Part shown: positions 37,839 to 50,052 of the stretch, piece after piece
How positions within the stretch are numbered: the stretch's first letter is position 1
Layout of the letters: every line of letters begins with the position of its first letter
Assembly: GCA_030761205.1 (NCBI GenBank)
Contig: JAULJL010000048.1
Location: forward strand, 4,517,501-4,581,500
Origin: Fremontodendron californicum
Taxonomy: Eukaryota; Streptophyta; Magnoliopsida; Malvales; Malvaceae
Direction of reading: 5' to 3'
DNA: 64,000 nt
Translations under genes and position numbers: made by a program
The notes under the pieces: generated by a model
What the model saw: only the letters and a program-made list of their open reading frames with translations
Told to the model about the DNA's origin: nothing
Database searches by the model: none

Positions 37839-40400
37839 ATGGATTCTAGAACACAAGAATTTCATGAGGAATGTCCTTCGAATTCAGAATCTCCTAATGC
37901 TGTTGAATGTGAAGGTTCAATTTCTCATAATAATAAGGATTTCAGTACATTATGTAGAGAAGATATGATAGGTATGAGTTTTGATTCATTGGATGCTGCA
38001 TGGGAATTTTACAAGGCATACGCTTTTCAGAAGGGTTTTGGTGTTCGTCGGGGAAGTACAAGACGTAATGATACTGGTGATCTTGTAGGTCAACAATTTT
38101 GTTGTACAAAAGAAGGATTCAAGATTGACAAAATAGAACACTGCAATCGTAAAAGAAATGCTAGACCGTTGTCTAGAACCGGATGTAAGGCTAGTGTACG
38201 TGTCAACATGCAGTGTTTTGGGAAGTGGGTAATCACATACTGTGAGGATGTTCATAATCATGATATGTGTGATTCATCGCATAAACATTTTATTCCGTCA
38301 CATCGAGAAATTAAAGATTCAGATTTAGCTGAAGCTAAAGCTATGAAATCTGTTGGGGTCTGTACATCACAGATCATGAACTACCTTGTTCAAGAAGCTG
38401 GTGGATTCGAAAATGTTGGTTTTGTTGCAAAAGACCTATACAACGCGCTACATGCCTGCAGTAAAGCTGAAATAGCGGATGGCGATGTGAATGCTGTTAT
38501 TTCTTACTTTGAAATGAAGAAGGAATTGGATATTGGTTTTTATATGAAATATAGCACTGATGATGATACGCGATTGCATAATCTCTTTTGGGCAGATGCT
38601 ACTTCACGGTCGGACTATGCATGCTTTGGGGATGTTATAGCGTTCGACACCACGTATAAGAAGAATGCTTATGATAGGCCTCTGATGCCTATAGTCGGTG
38701 TCAATCACCATCATCAAACAATTGTTTTTGGAGTTGCTGTACTTGCTGATGAGACAACTGATAGCTTTGTGTGGGTTTTGAGAACTTTCCTAGAAGCAAT
38801 GCATAAGAAACGTCCTATTTCAGTTGTTACTGACGGGGATAGGGCAATGCAAAGAGCAATTAGAACTGTTTTTCCCGATGCTAGACACAGACTTTGTACG
38901 TGGCACCTAGCTCGCAATGCACAGGCAAATATCAGTGATCCATTATTTGCTAAGGCATTTTCTAGATGCATGACTTCATGGTGGACACCGAATGATTTTG
39001 AACGTGAGTGGACTGTAATGATCAGAAAATTTAATGTTGAAAAGCACCCTTGGATAGTCGAAAAAGATAGAACTAGGGATATGTGGGCACAAGCATATAT
39101 TACAGGACAATTTTTTGGGACATTACGAACCACACAAAGGTGTGAGTCCTTGAACGCTTCGCTTGCTATATACTTGAAGTCCAAAAAAACATATATTGAC
39201 TTTGTTCGTTCAATTGATCAAGGGGTTAGTAGAATGCGGACGAAGGAATTGGAGGCTGATTACTTCAGTAAGGAAACAAGGCCAACCCATTTAAGCAAGT
39301 TAGATGACATTGAAGGTCATGCGGCAACTATGTACACAAGGGAATCATTCTCTCTTTTCCAAGACGAGCTTCAGCAGGAGACGTTGTATCGTATCCGTGA
39401 ACCAATTGTAGAAAATGAATTAACGCGGACCTATTATTTAGCTAAGTACAGGGAACCTGACCGAAGGGTTGTAGTTGTCTTTGATGCAGCTGCGCAAACT
39501 ATTGAGTGTTCGTGCCAAAAATTTGAGACAGTTGGGTTGCCTTGTAGGCATCAAATTCATGTGATGAAGCTTGAAGATATGTCTGATATTCCTGCATCTT
39601 TGATTATGCATCGATGGACGAAAAATGCCAAACTGTGTGCCCCATCGTTTGTGCAGAATGATGTTGCACCCGAGATGATGCAAATGGTGCGGTATGCATC
39701 ACTAAGTAGTAGTTGTAACCGAATGTGCTACGTAGCATCCAAAACAGGTGAGTCGTTTAATAGAGCAAGAAGTGAAATTAATAGATTGACTGTTGAAATG
39801 GAGGAATTGTGTGAGCTGAATGATCCCGTAGCTGAGATCTCAAAGATGGGAAAAGTACTAGACCCTATTACGAGACGGGGTAAAGGGAAAGAAGTACGGA
39901 AAAAGCAAACACCGTCAAAACTCAGAAAGTGTGGGTACTGCAGAATGGAGGGACATAGTAAAGTTACTTGCCCACTTTTGAAACTTGGAATGCAAAGTGA
40001 TGGTTTCGACAACCTTACTTCTAATACTGACAATGAGTTCCAATATTCAGTACAACATGTGAGATTTACATTACTTATAATTTCTGTTTTTAAAGTTTTA
40101 ACAGTATGATGTTCGGTGAGTAATTACTTTAAATCCTCATAGGGAGAATGTGAAGTGGAGACGAAAGCCTTTTTCCCAACTATGCATGCTGAAGAGAACG
40201 AGAAGATGCAGGTAATGTTTATTTTTATATGTTCTACGCTTATATTGGTTTCGGGTACTGCGCTCAATGAAATAATTAATTGTTCAGCATATGACTAACG
40301 TTATATTTAATACTTTTAGGACGACTCTTTTTCATTCAGCAATTACCCAGAAAGATATAATGAAGCTAAACAATCAGACTTCTCTACCTGGTTTAGATAA
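37839..40400 (+). CDS. FAR1/Jittery-type MULE transposase
   Basis: Transposase of the surrounding element; it should bind the ends and cut and join DNA in the nucleus. Exons: 37839-40058, 40143-40211, 40320-40400 (789 aa), all phases open. A noncoding exon probably ends at 37488, with an intron to the acceptor at 37831. The start MDSRTQEF is preferred over an upstream in-frame ATG at 37782, which lies in that intron. Domains: FAR1 DNA-binding (WEFYKAYAFQKGFGVRRG through GCKASVRV to VHNHDM); MULE catalytic core with D270 (AFDTTYKKN), D332 (VVTDGDRAM) and E436 (QRCESLNA), and CTWHLARNA between; SWIM finger CSCQKFETVGLPCRH; CCHC knuckle CGYCRMEGHSKVTC. All key residues are present, so it may be active. 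Confidence 0.9.
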
Positions 40401-42264
40401 CCAAGTTAGTAGGTGAAGTCTAAGATACAATTGTGAGAGTTCAATATGCACTTGTTTCCATAATGAGAGTGTCAAATTAATATATCATCATTCACTCTTT
40501 TTGTTTCTTTTTTTTCTATTTGGGTTAACTTTGCAGTCAAATTTTCCTTCAACATCAGCACCACATCTTCATCTTTCTGGAGCAACAAGAAAATGAGCAA
40601 AATACAGACAATACAGGAATGGAATAGCTTGAATCAGTTTTTAGAACTTGAACATGTGTAGTTTAGTTCTTTTTTGTTGTGGTTGTTGTTGTGTTTATTA
40701 TAACTGTTTAGATAAGTAAGTCATTTGGTGGTAATAGCAGGGTTGATGAAGGATGTTGAGGCCAGAACTTGAACAGTTTATTATGACTGAGGAATGTCTT
40801 CTTTTAGTAATACCACTGCCTAAAAGGTGTTGGTTTCTGCATCTTCATCTTTGGCTATGTAAAAAGGAAAGGGACCGATGCATAATGCTGTTGGCTAGTT
40901 GCTAATTTTCTTTTTGTATTTTTTAGTGTCTGGCCAGTGACCATTATTGGTTCTAGCTTATTTTCACCACAGCATATCTCATGAGGAACCAATAGCATTT
41001 ACATTGTATATTTTTCTGCTGAGAAACAGCGCAAAGGCGATGCCACATCACAATCTATAACACTGTCCAACTCAGCCATATCAAAAACATGAAGTTATGA
41101 GAGCAAAAAATACATATTTCTGAACTGATTCTTCTGCTGAAACAAACTTAAAATACAAGAGATTATAACCACCTCCACCACAACCCAAGTAGCCATATTT
41201 TCAATACTCCAGAACAACAGAAACAACAGATTTTTGACGGACCAAAACTCTAGAACACTAATTTAATAACCAAAAACAACAGAAATTTCAGTTCTCAACA
41301 ACCTTTTAAATCAGTTGTCATCATCTCATTGTCCTCTTCAAAAATTTCAGGTGTTGGTCTCTGCATTTTGACATTGTTACTGAGTCGATGGCCAACTTCC
41401 CCCCCTTCTTGTCTAGCACTCACGTGCCTCTTTTTCACTCTGTCTCATTTCAGCATTGCAAGCTTCCATATCTTAACACTTTCCACCATTGCAAGCTTTT
41501 CCATTTCCAGCACCGCTTTTTCACTAGCATGAATTCTCATATGGATACCCTGAAAGTCAGAAAAACCATCTACAAATGAGGCAATTAGATCTTCACTTGT
41601 TTGTATGAACTTTTCAGCACGCAAACATAAGTAGCTTACACTTTCACAAAGTTCTGACATGCATATAGTATTGCAATAACTAGGCCTTGCAGAAGTAAAA
41701 CAAAACCAGAAACCACATATTTACATTAACACAGAGATCAAGAAAACAAGATGTTGAAAAAACACATTAAATTTACTATATGGTAACAGCTAATATGGCC
41801 CCTAAAAGGTCACCTAAACAAGAGTGCCGAACATTAATTTAAGCATATTTTGTCAATAAAACATGAAAACCATTAGACTGTTCGCCATACTATTTCAATG
41901 AGGCATGTCCATTCTTAAATTGTTGGCATGCCTTATTGATCTTCTCAAATAAGTCAGAAAATATCCATAGACATAATTCAAACAGTTTTAAGAATCAAAC
42001 TGTGATAATCTAACTAATTGGTTCTAAGATTAAGCAAGGAATTCAAATCTGTTTTAAACACCGCAAAACTCAAAAGAGATTTTCATATCTACCCAAACTC
42101 ATTTCATAATCATCCCCTACCCAAAAAAAGAAATTAAAAGTAAAATCCTGACAGCTAACATATTTGAACAATTTTCAACTTCGACTAGGGCACATGTAAC
42201 AGTGTCTATATACTGAGAACGAAACATGACAAATTATATGATTTATTGAAATAAATTACCTACT
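40401..42264. other. Convergent 3' regions of the two MULE genes
   Basis: Holds the 3' ends of the transposase (+) and the ULP-like gene (-), whose stops face each other. A minus-strand frame at 41660-41445 (SELCESVSYLCLRAEKFIQT...) has amphipathic, protein-like composition but no recognised domain. It may be a relic of a further exon. Nothing else is supported. Confidence 0.5.
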
Positions 42265-45200
42265 TCATAGCTTAAACTTGCCAACTGACTTCTGCAACAG
42301 CTTTGTACGAGGAGATATCCTAGCTTTATGGAGGGTTAGAGCAGCATCACATACCCTTTTCCGTAAAGTGTTCTCCTCATGGTTTATCAGCTCAGAGAGT
42401 AATAAAAATCTGTCCCACACGTTTAAACGCTACATACGAATACATACAACGGGAATCAAATTTTCCAATGACCCAACATATGACAAAATATTGAAATAAC
42501 TAACAGCAATGAGAATAGCATACCACAAATTTATAGTCAGTATTATGTAGATTTTGCATGAAAGCAGCAACCCACATTCCGCAATCATAACTGTATGCAA
42601 TTTCAAGAATAGTAGCTTTTATAATTCAGTTACATAATGGAAAACAAGGTATTCAAATAGTGAGAGAGTTATGTTACCCGTTGCTTTGCAGAGGAACCCT
42701 CTCTGGATTCACAATTTTCAACTCATGAAATGGCACCATTGGACTACCAACCAATGATGTCATGAGAGGGTCAGTAAACAATTTTGCACACGCGGATATC
42801 TGTTCGAAGTGAAATTAGAATAAATTATAAATGTGTCGTCGTAAACCAAAATCATGAATTACAATATGTTCGCAAGTGCGAAGAAATATAATTTAATACA
42901 ACATGTATTTATCTTACCACACGAGTCACATCTGCAACTCTTTGTTTATTTGCAACATTGCGCGGCAAGGTATCCAACACTTTCGCTTCCTTCTCTAGCA
43001 TATCTATCACACACAAATACCAATGCGTGTTCATCTCATTCATTGGTATAAAGATCTGCAACGAAATTAGATAATCATTATTAGCAGGTTATTACGTTAT
43101 ATAACATAATTCCGATCGTACGCATATAAAGAGATTTCCATGTCCTCACCTTGTAACAGTCAGTCAAGGATCCCATACGAATGAATTGTCCTTTAAAATA
43201 CTTAATCAGCTCTTTCGCATTGCATTCGGTTGACAAGATATGAGTCTGCAAAGAATAAACATAAGGTTCATGTTTCTTGAAACAAGTTAAACTATATGCA
43301 AAAAACAAACAATGAGAAATATACTCACAGAAAATGCGGCCGGAAAATACCATCTCCTTGTTGACAAAGTCGAAGCTTTACAATAGTAGGCCATTGACTC
43401 ACCGACAAGGTCAATAATCTAGGGCAGGAACAACTCATTAAACACATTTCACTACTACAAAGACAATCATGAAGTTCGATGAAAAAATATATTACACTTA
43501 CCACTGAAGTTACCCATTGTTTTGGGCGCAAGGAGCCAAATTCCTCGATTGATGCAAATGTTGCACCGAATTGAACTACAACTTCACTACAATATAAACT
43601 CATATAAAGAATAAATAAAATATCGAAATCCATATCAACTTAAAATCAAAACATTAGTTTTAAATAAAATAATATCATCAACATACCTTGGATCAACATT
43701 ACTGTTCCACACATAATTGCAAATTGCAGTATCAAGTTCATCTAATTCTTTCGGAATTTTGACAGCGGCCCTCCTCGCGGTAACCTTTAAATATTTATTT
43801 GTACAAACATACGGCATATGGTACTGCTAATTAGTAATTATACATATCACACTTATGTAATAAATGTATATACTTAAACATATATAAATTGAATTACATA
43901 TCAATATATATTCAGTGTATGCATTCACAAAGATTGCAATGAAAGGCGGAAAAAATAAATGTTGTATAAGCATATCATGCCTACATGCATGATTGGTCTA
44001 TTCAAAGAAACATAAACAGTCCTGCGGACGGGAGTGCAAATATCACAAGAAAGTTGATCTCGCTCGCGTAACTATCCCACTAACACCAGAAGCAAATGTT
44101 GACCTTGACCTAACAATTTGGTTTTTCTTGCCAGATTGACCCTATAATATGTAATCATATAAAATGCCATAAACAAATTAGTTATTTTATAGCATATCTA
44201 AGTATTATTGAATTACAAATAAGTTAATATATATACCTTCTTTTTCCGTGGGGCAGGACAACTTGAGCTTGGATTGTTGATATCAGTTCTCACTGGTGTA
44301 GTTAAATCTCCATCTCCCTCTTCCGCTTTGCGCTCAATGATCTCGATGGAGGACTCCAACTCACCACCTGGTGTTTTCAACTCCGTGCTCTGCCCACCGA
44401 CCTCAACGATGCCTCCTTCCTCATCCTTTTTTTGCAAACTGGTTTCACCGCCAGTTTTGACCTCAACAGATCTCGATAAAAGAGCATTAATTTTTTCCTG
44501 CATCGACTTCATGTCTTCCGACATTCTATTCAGTTGTTCTGTCACACTGGCTTCCAGACTTTTCATGGACTCTCTTAAAGCCTGGAAAATAATTAAAAAT
44601 AAACATAGTACATACACTTAATGCAATTCGTGAAGTATATACATAATTTATAGATTTCTTGCAATCTCTATGAATTAGACATGAAGATCTAATTAACCGA
44701 CTTACCTGTAAGTCAGTATGATACCGATTCTGCTCCTCTTCTATCGGCCGCTCACTCTGATGTTCTTCGGTGATATGAATACCCTTATTTTCATGAAATC
44801 ATAAATTAATCAAACTACATAATTCATATATAAGTTTTAGTCACTAACAATAAATTAATACAACTTAGATAACTAATGTCACCTTGGATTTGAAGCCAAC
44901 ACGGAAGTCTCTTGAATGGGAAATTGAAGAGACGACCTCATCCGTTCCCCATGCACTAATGCGAGGAACAAAAGTGGACGTTGCCTCTTTCGTACTCCGA
45001 ACTCCGGAAATATGGTCATAGAACCTTATCTACTCAAATTATTACAATTTAGTCAATATAACTTATACTTCTAATTTAATTCCATTCCAAATTAATTCAA
45101 ATCAAGATTGCATTAGGAAAAACGAAGATTTAAAATATTATACTTACCACCAATAAGAGCAGGCAACCGGTTAAGTACACTTTGGATGATTTCATCTTCC

Positions 45201-46379
45201 TAGCATGAAAACTTCTAATACCAAGAAGAAGCTTCTCATGAACATGTTTTGCCCAGTTCAATTTTCCATTCAGGCCATCCTCCGTCAAACAATAATAATA
45301 CTCTTTCGATGGCCCCCCTTCAGTCGTTGGACACAAAAACCGTCCAACGATATATAAGAGGAGCCTGGCCTTTAGCTCTTCACAGTCGGCCTCGAACTCC
45401 AAAATTTCTTGCTCTAGCCTAACAAAACTCATCTTTCGATGAGTTGGAATATTAAACTTATTACACAAGACTTCAGCGTCTTCTCTTTCCATTACAGTTG
45501 AAACCTCTACTCCCTCGTTTGCTAAACCTAGAATACCTTCCACATCCTCCACTATGAAAGGGATACTTTCGCCATCCACTTCCATGGAGCTGGTTGCAAC
45601 ATTAAAGTTCTGAACCAAATTTTCACACAGCTCTCTTGGAAGCTTTCCATCTTTCAACAGTAGCAAGGGACCGAACCCTATGCTTTCCACTGCACCTTCA
45701 ATATGTTTTTCCTTCAATTGCTTAAAGAGCTTGCACAAATTAAATGGGCTACAGCGTGTCGCAACAAAGCCCTACACATAAAGTACATTCATTAAAAATA
45801 CATAGCAATATAACATCATACTTCAGTTGTAACTATTATTTATTCAATATAACATTTTTTTATTTAATTATTACCTTCTTTTTTTCATCATCTAATTTCT
45901 GTCTTTTTAACTGTTGCACTTCATTTTTGTACTGCTCTTGTTGTGCAACAGTCTGCTCTATAAACGGCAGCTTCTCCTGTGTAGGCAGCACTTTCCATTT
46001 TGCTGCCAGCTTACGAACCTATGAAAAAAACAATTCCAATTAATTCACATACACATCAAAAAACCATGATTTTAGTAACACTTTATAACTTAGTGTCCAC
46101 ACAAACGATACATAAAATAGTACTCACCTTCAATGACATTTTCCCTTTGTCTTCTACATCTCCTTTGCATTCATTTATGCTGTATAAAGCGATTAACATA
46201 AAATATGTAACTCGCACTCTTTAAATCCAAATATAACAACATACAATGTCTAATGAATTCAACTTAAAACCACCAGGTATAGTTACTTACTAGTAATTCA
46301 AAAATGCACCCCTCGGTTTTACAACCTTCATGCTGGATTCAGTCTGCTGAAGCTGCACATTTTCATCAACTTTGTCCAT
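42265..46379 (-). CDS. HMG-box-like / ULP1 (C48) cysteine protease fusion carried by the MULE
   Basis: Predicted deSUMOylating-type protease. Inferred exons: 46379-46291, 46179-46128, 46018-45875, 45771-45148, 45029-44883, 44783-44706, 44581-44237, 44141-44085, 43784-43687, 43586-43502, 43418-43329, 43245-43150, 43055-42918, 42799-42678, 42590-42524, 42429-42265. All have GT-AG borders and agreeing phases, 798 aa without a stop. Residues 21-88 resemble an HMG box (KPRGAFLNYY, KLAAKWK, LPFIEQ). Residues 96-303 resemble the PMD/DUF1985-like region of MULE ULP genes (IGFGPLLLLKDGKLPRELCE). Residues 379-493 are charged and partly coiled-coil. The C48 domain has H646 (MNTHWYL), D663 (KVLDTLP), Q719 and C725 (LQSNGYDCGMWV); the H-D and Q-C spacings (17 and 6) are those of yeast Ulp1. 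Nuclear role inferred. Confidence 0.88.
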
Positions 46380-48700
46380 CTCTTTGAATCTTTAATAAAA
46401 TCAAACAAACGTTTGCAAATTTCTCAACTTTAGACATACAATAAATTATAATTTATAATACAAAACAAGTACATCAGGATAACTAATTCTGCATAAAAAG
46501 TTAATAAAATTTTCTCTGCCTAGAGGCATAATCTTATCCGTATTAAAAGTTCATATTCATTAAAAGTTCATATTCAATTATCTTAAAAAGACAAAATTTA
46601 AAAATGACATGACTATTTAAAACCAAGTAAAGAGGCTTAAACTTAAATATAAGACTGAGAAATCTGGGATTTAACAAATCTAACAAGTCCTATCATGTAT
46701 AAACGAAGACAGAGTAGCCTACTATATGACAAACTCAAAAGGAATATAAGACGAGAATAATAAACAAAACTTGGACTCTGATACCATGTTAAGCATCCAA
46801 TCTAAAATCAATTAACAATAGTCCAAAAGATTCAACTTAAATATAAGATCATAGGAAATTCACAATTTAAAATATATGGGAAAATACCACTTTAATAGTG
46901 ATTATTGTTTATCTTATTTATTAATATTTTTGGCATAAGAGAGCAAAGAACCCACTCCGTCCATTTCAAAATGGTAAGAAGTCGATTATTGGGCCAAGAA
47001 ATTGCAGCAATTTACAAAGAAAGCTAACAGAATTATTTCACTGTTGAAACAGCTTGGAAGAAACTTCTATTGGAATATATCAATTACATACTCTTTTAGA
47101 GGCCTATCTTAGAAAAAATTTAACACAAAAGTTTGCAGTATGGCCGTATGGGCATTGGTTACTACTTGCAACAGACATTTTTCCTATCTATCAGCTTTCT
47201 TCTTTTCTCTTCTCATGTTGGCCAAGACAAGGTACATACTATATAGGCATCTGGCGAGTGACATGTCATTCAAAGTCTAAACATATTTAGACAGTCAACT
47301 TGGAGATCATGCCCAACAGTATATACTATAGATACTTTCTAGTTGCTCACAGAAACTGTATATTGACTTTGTAAAGAAAAATGAAGATGTGCTGTCAAAA
47401 GTTTATAGACAATCTATGTTACTCAGACTCGGGTGTGAGTGTCGGACATGGGTATGTTTCATTTTTTTTAAGATTTTCATATATTTGGAGGGTATTTGGA
47501 GGATCATATCCTCATACCCATGTCCGGATATGCGTCGGACATGGGTACTTCAAGAAAAATGAAGAGTCGGAGCAACATAGATGACAATAAACGATGGCTC
47601 AAATACAACTACTTACTTGAAATGGTGTCTCCACAACTTGGATAAGATTTGCCAAATAAAAATGACATGACTATTCAATTATCTTCGTTTATACATGATA
47701 GGACTATTTAAAAATGACTTGTTAGATTTGTTAAATCCCAGTTAAAATAGTAAATGTTATCTCACTGTTATTACAACAATGCAGCAGCAACACCATAAGT
47801 TACATATATACCAGACAAAACCACAAGTGAAATCATTACTTTTCAAACGGTTCAAGACAAAATCACAACGACTCAAACACTGTTCCATTCAGAAAATCAT
47901 GTACTAACACTATTTTATAAGAACAATCTTACTAAACCAGAGACAAAGTGAAGAATTTCCAAAAACTAAGCATGCTAAAATCACAAAATATAAATCCAGA
48001 TGACAATCAATATTGAATTTTGACAATATTACGAACCAACAGGGAGAGCACAACACCCTAAAAAGTGACAAGTTTACAACAAGTTTATGCATTCAAGCAA
48101 CAAAAACCCAATTCCAAAATATCTCAGTCTCTCAACAAAACAAAAACCAAATTACCAAATTAACAGTTTACAAAAATCAGATGAAAGATTATGCAGTAAT
48201 AGATGCCATGCCAATCAAAGTAATTGTCAGGGTTGTGCTTTGGAGCCATGAGAGCGAAAAAAGCTTAAACAATATAGGCATATCAAATGCTCGATAGCAG
48301 AATCATAATAGGCATAATTTTTAAGCATCATGACATGTTTTCCACTTCCATGCATCTAATTAGGACGAAACAAATACACATTATAGCGAAACCGACACTG
48401 GCTCAATTAAACTCAAGAGAAACCAAAACACATCCACTTATCCTTCCTTTTTTTCCTGTCCAACAACCAAACAAAGCAAACATGTTTCCAAGCTGATTCA
48501 AGAACTTACCAATTTTCTTCTTGCAGCCACCCAAAATTTATGCTGATATTTCTGCCAAAAAAAACAAAAAAACAACCCCAAACCAAAATTAATTAGAATC
48601 ATCCACAAAAAATATAAAAAAATTGCTGAAATACCAACAAAGAAACAAAATACCAGATGACCAAACAAAAATATGTCTGGGTTCGATGATTTTCAGAGGA
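46380..48700 (-). other. 5' UTR intron and leader exon of the ULP-like gene
   Basis: On the minus strand a donor GGTAAGTTC at 48510-48502 ends a leader exon. An acceptor-like TATTAAAG lies just before the ATG at 46379, so one 5' UTR intron of about 2.1 kb is likely. It contains a MITE (47414-47580). No coding exon was recognised here. Confidence 0.5.
47414..47580 (+). mobile_element. 188-bp MITE family, copy 4, inside the 17.5-kb MULE
   Basis: Ends CTATGTTACTCAGACTC and GAGTCGGAGCAACATAG. Flanks TAGACAAT (47406-47413) and ATGACAAT (47581-47588) match at 6 of 8. It lies in the inferred 5' UTR intron of the ULP-like gene. Confidence 0.9.
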
Positions 48701-49262
48701 AGAGTTGGGTTTGATATTTGGGGTTTCGGTTGTGCAAAAACACAAGGGTTAGGGTTTTTTTATCTGGGTTTCGGTTGTGCAAAAACACAAGGGTTAGGGT
48801 TTTCGAAACTGATTTAGGGTTCTAAACACAAGGGAATTTTCGAAACACAAGGGAAATTTCGAAACTGATTACAATGGGACAAGCCAAATTTCGAAAAAAA
48901 TAAATGGGATAAGGAAATCTCGAAACAGACAAGGGAGAAGAAAATTTAGGGTTCTAACAATATTTTCGAAACACCATAGAAAGGGAAAACGAACTGATTA
49001 GAAAGGGGGAACCAAATTTTCGAAACACAACAGGGGAATAAATTTTAGGGTTCTACAGAATTTTTTGTATCAGAGGGGGAAGGGGTTTCCGAAACACCAT
49101 ACAAAGGGAAAACAAACTGATTACAAAGGGGGAACCAATTTTTCGAATCAGATTACAAAGGAAGAAGCAAATTTTCGAAACACAAAAAGGAGAACAAATT
49201 TTAGGGTTCTTCGTTTTTTTTTGTATCAGAGGGGGGGAAGGGATTTTCGGGGGAGGATGTTT
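48700..49262 (-). promoter_or_regulatory. Repeat-rich 5' region of the ULP-like gene with telo-box motifs
   Basis: Minus-strand AACCCTAACCC and AAACCCTAA-type telo-box words occur at about 48750, 48795, 48822, 48948, 49045 and 49203. A 45-bp direct repeat lies at 48721-48810, and a degenerate unit of about 120 bp (TTTCGAAACACCATA...GGGGGAACCAA) recurs at about 48965 and 49088. Telo-boxes are common near plant promoters; promoter function here is inferred from position. Confidence 0.5.
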
Positions 49263-49424
49263 TAGGGGGAAGGGTTTTTTCCAAGTGAAGGGGTAAACCG
49301 GTTACCCCGTTTTTTTTTTTTTTTTTTATTTCAACGGTTCAGATCTTACATGTTTAATCTGACGGATACAATTCATCTAAGCTGATGGGAAGCTTACGGT
49401 AAGAAACGTATGTTAGAATTTTCC
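49263..49424 (+). repeat. Right end of the 17.5-kb MULE
   Basis: A T-run, then GGTTCAGATC... and the 32-bp right inverted repeat (49393-49424, minus strand GGAAAATTCTAACATACG). Next to it is the TSD GAAGGTCGG. Confidence 0.85.
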
Positions 49425-49439
49425 GAAGGTCGGTCTTCG

Positions 49440-50052
49440 GGTTGTAAACGAATCGAGTTTGAACGAATAAATTTCTGTTTGTATTCGTTTATTTATTTTT
49501 GAATTTGTTTGTGTTCAGTTAATGTTCGTGTTCGTTAAGAATTTTAAAATTGTGTTCGAACTCTGTTCATTTAAAATTGAGTGTATTCGTGTTCGTTCAT
49601 TTAAATTAAATGAACATATTCGTGAACATATAATCGAACATGTTTGCGAACAATTAAAAATATATTCATAAACAAACAAATTTAATAAAAATAAATAAAT
49701 CAATTTTAAGTTATTATTAAATAAAAACAATAAAACACAAATATTATTAAATATAAAATAATAAAACAAAAATAATATTAATTATAATTATAAGTAAATA
49801 AAATAAAATAAAATAAAATACAAATAATTATATTATTAATTATATTATAATCAAACAATAAACGAGTTTTAAACAATTCATAAACGAGTTTGTTCGTGAA
49901 CATAAATGAACTGAACATATCTTATTCGTGTTCTGTTCGTTTAGTAAACGAACCTTAAAATCATGATCATAATCATTTATTTAACTTGATAAATTAACAT
50001 AAATGAAGAGAAATCAAATTATTCACGAACATTTTGTCGAAAACACTTGTAT
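49440..50052. mobile_element. Second GTTCG/CGAAC-rich hAT-like MITE in the SUVH pseudogene
   Basis: Same family as 30837-31527 but in the opposite orientation and partly deleted. The left end is GGTTGTAAACGAATCGAG. Flanks GGTCTTCG and TATCTTCA match at 5 of 8, and SUVH codons resume directly after it. Confidence 0.7.

Larger units (their letters stand above)
31959..49424 (+). mobile_element. 17.5-kb Mutator-like element with FAR1-type transposase and HMG-ULP1 gene
   Basis: The 9-bp TSD GAAGGTCGG is perfect at 31950-31958 and 49425-49433. The 32-bp ends (31959-31990 and 49393-49424) match as inverted repeats at 25 of 32 positions. SUVH coding sequence reads up to one side and resumes on the other, which independently proves the insertion. 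Contents left to right: an 88-bp tandem array (32.05-36.16 kb), a 785-bp duplication to 37.2 kb, a transposase gene (+), 1.9 kb of convergent 3' regions, a 16-exon HMG/ULP1 gene (-), a repeat-rich 5' region and the right end. Both genes are open. MULEs carrying ULP-like protease genes (Kaonashi type) are known in plants; the HMG-box start and the array are the unusual parts. Confidence 0.95.

Noticed and set aside
38714..39184. Minus-strand 156-codon frame
   Set aside because: Antisense of the transposase catalytic core, which has clear family motifs on the plus strand.
44274..44621. Plus-strand 115-codon frame
   Set aside because: Antisense of exon 7 of the ULP-like gene; no motif of its own.
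48700..48835. Interstitial telomere array
   Set aside because: GGGTTAGGG words are isolated and embedded in a 45-bp repeat; no run of consecutive telomere units.
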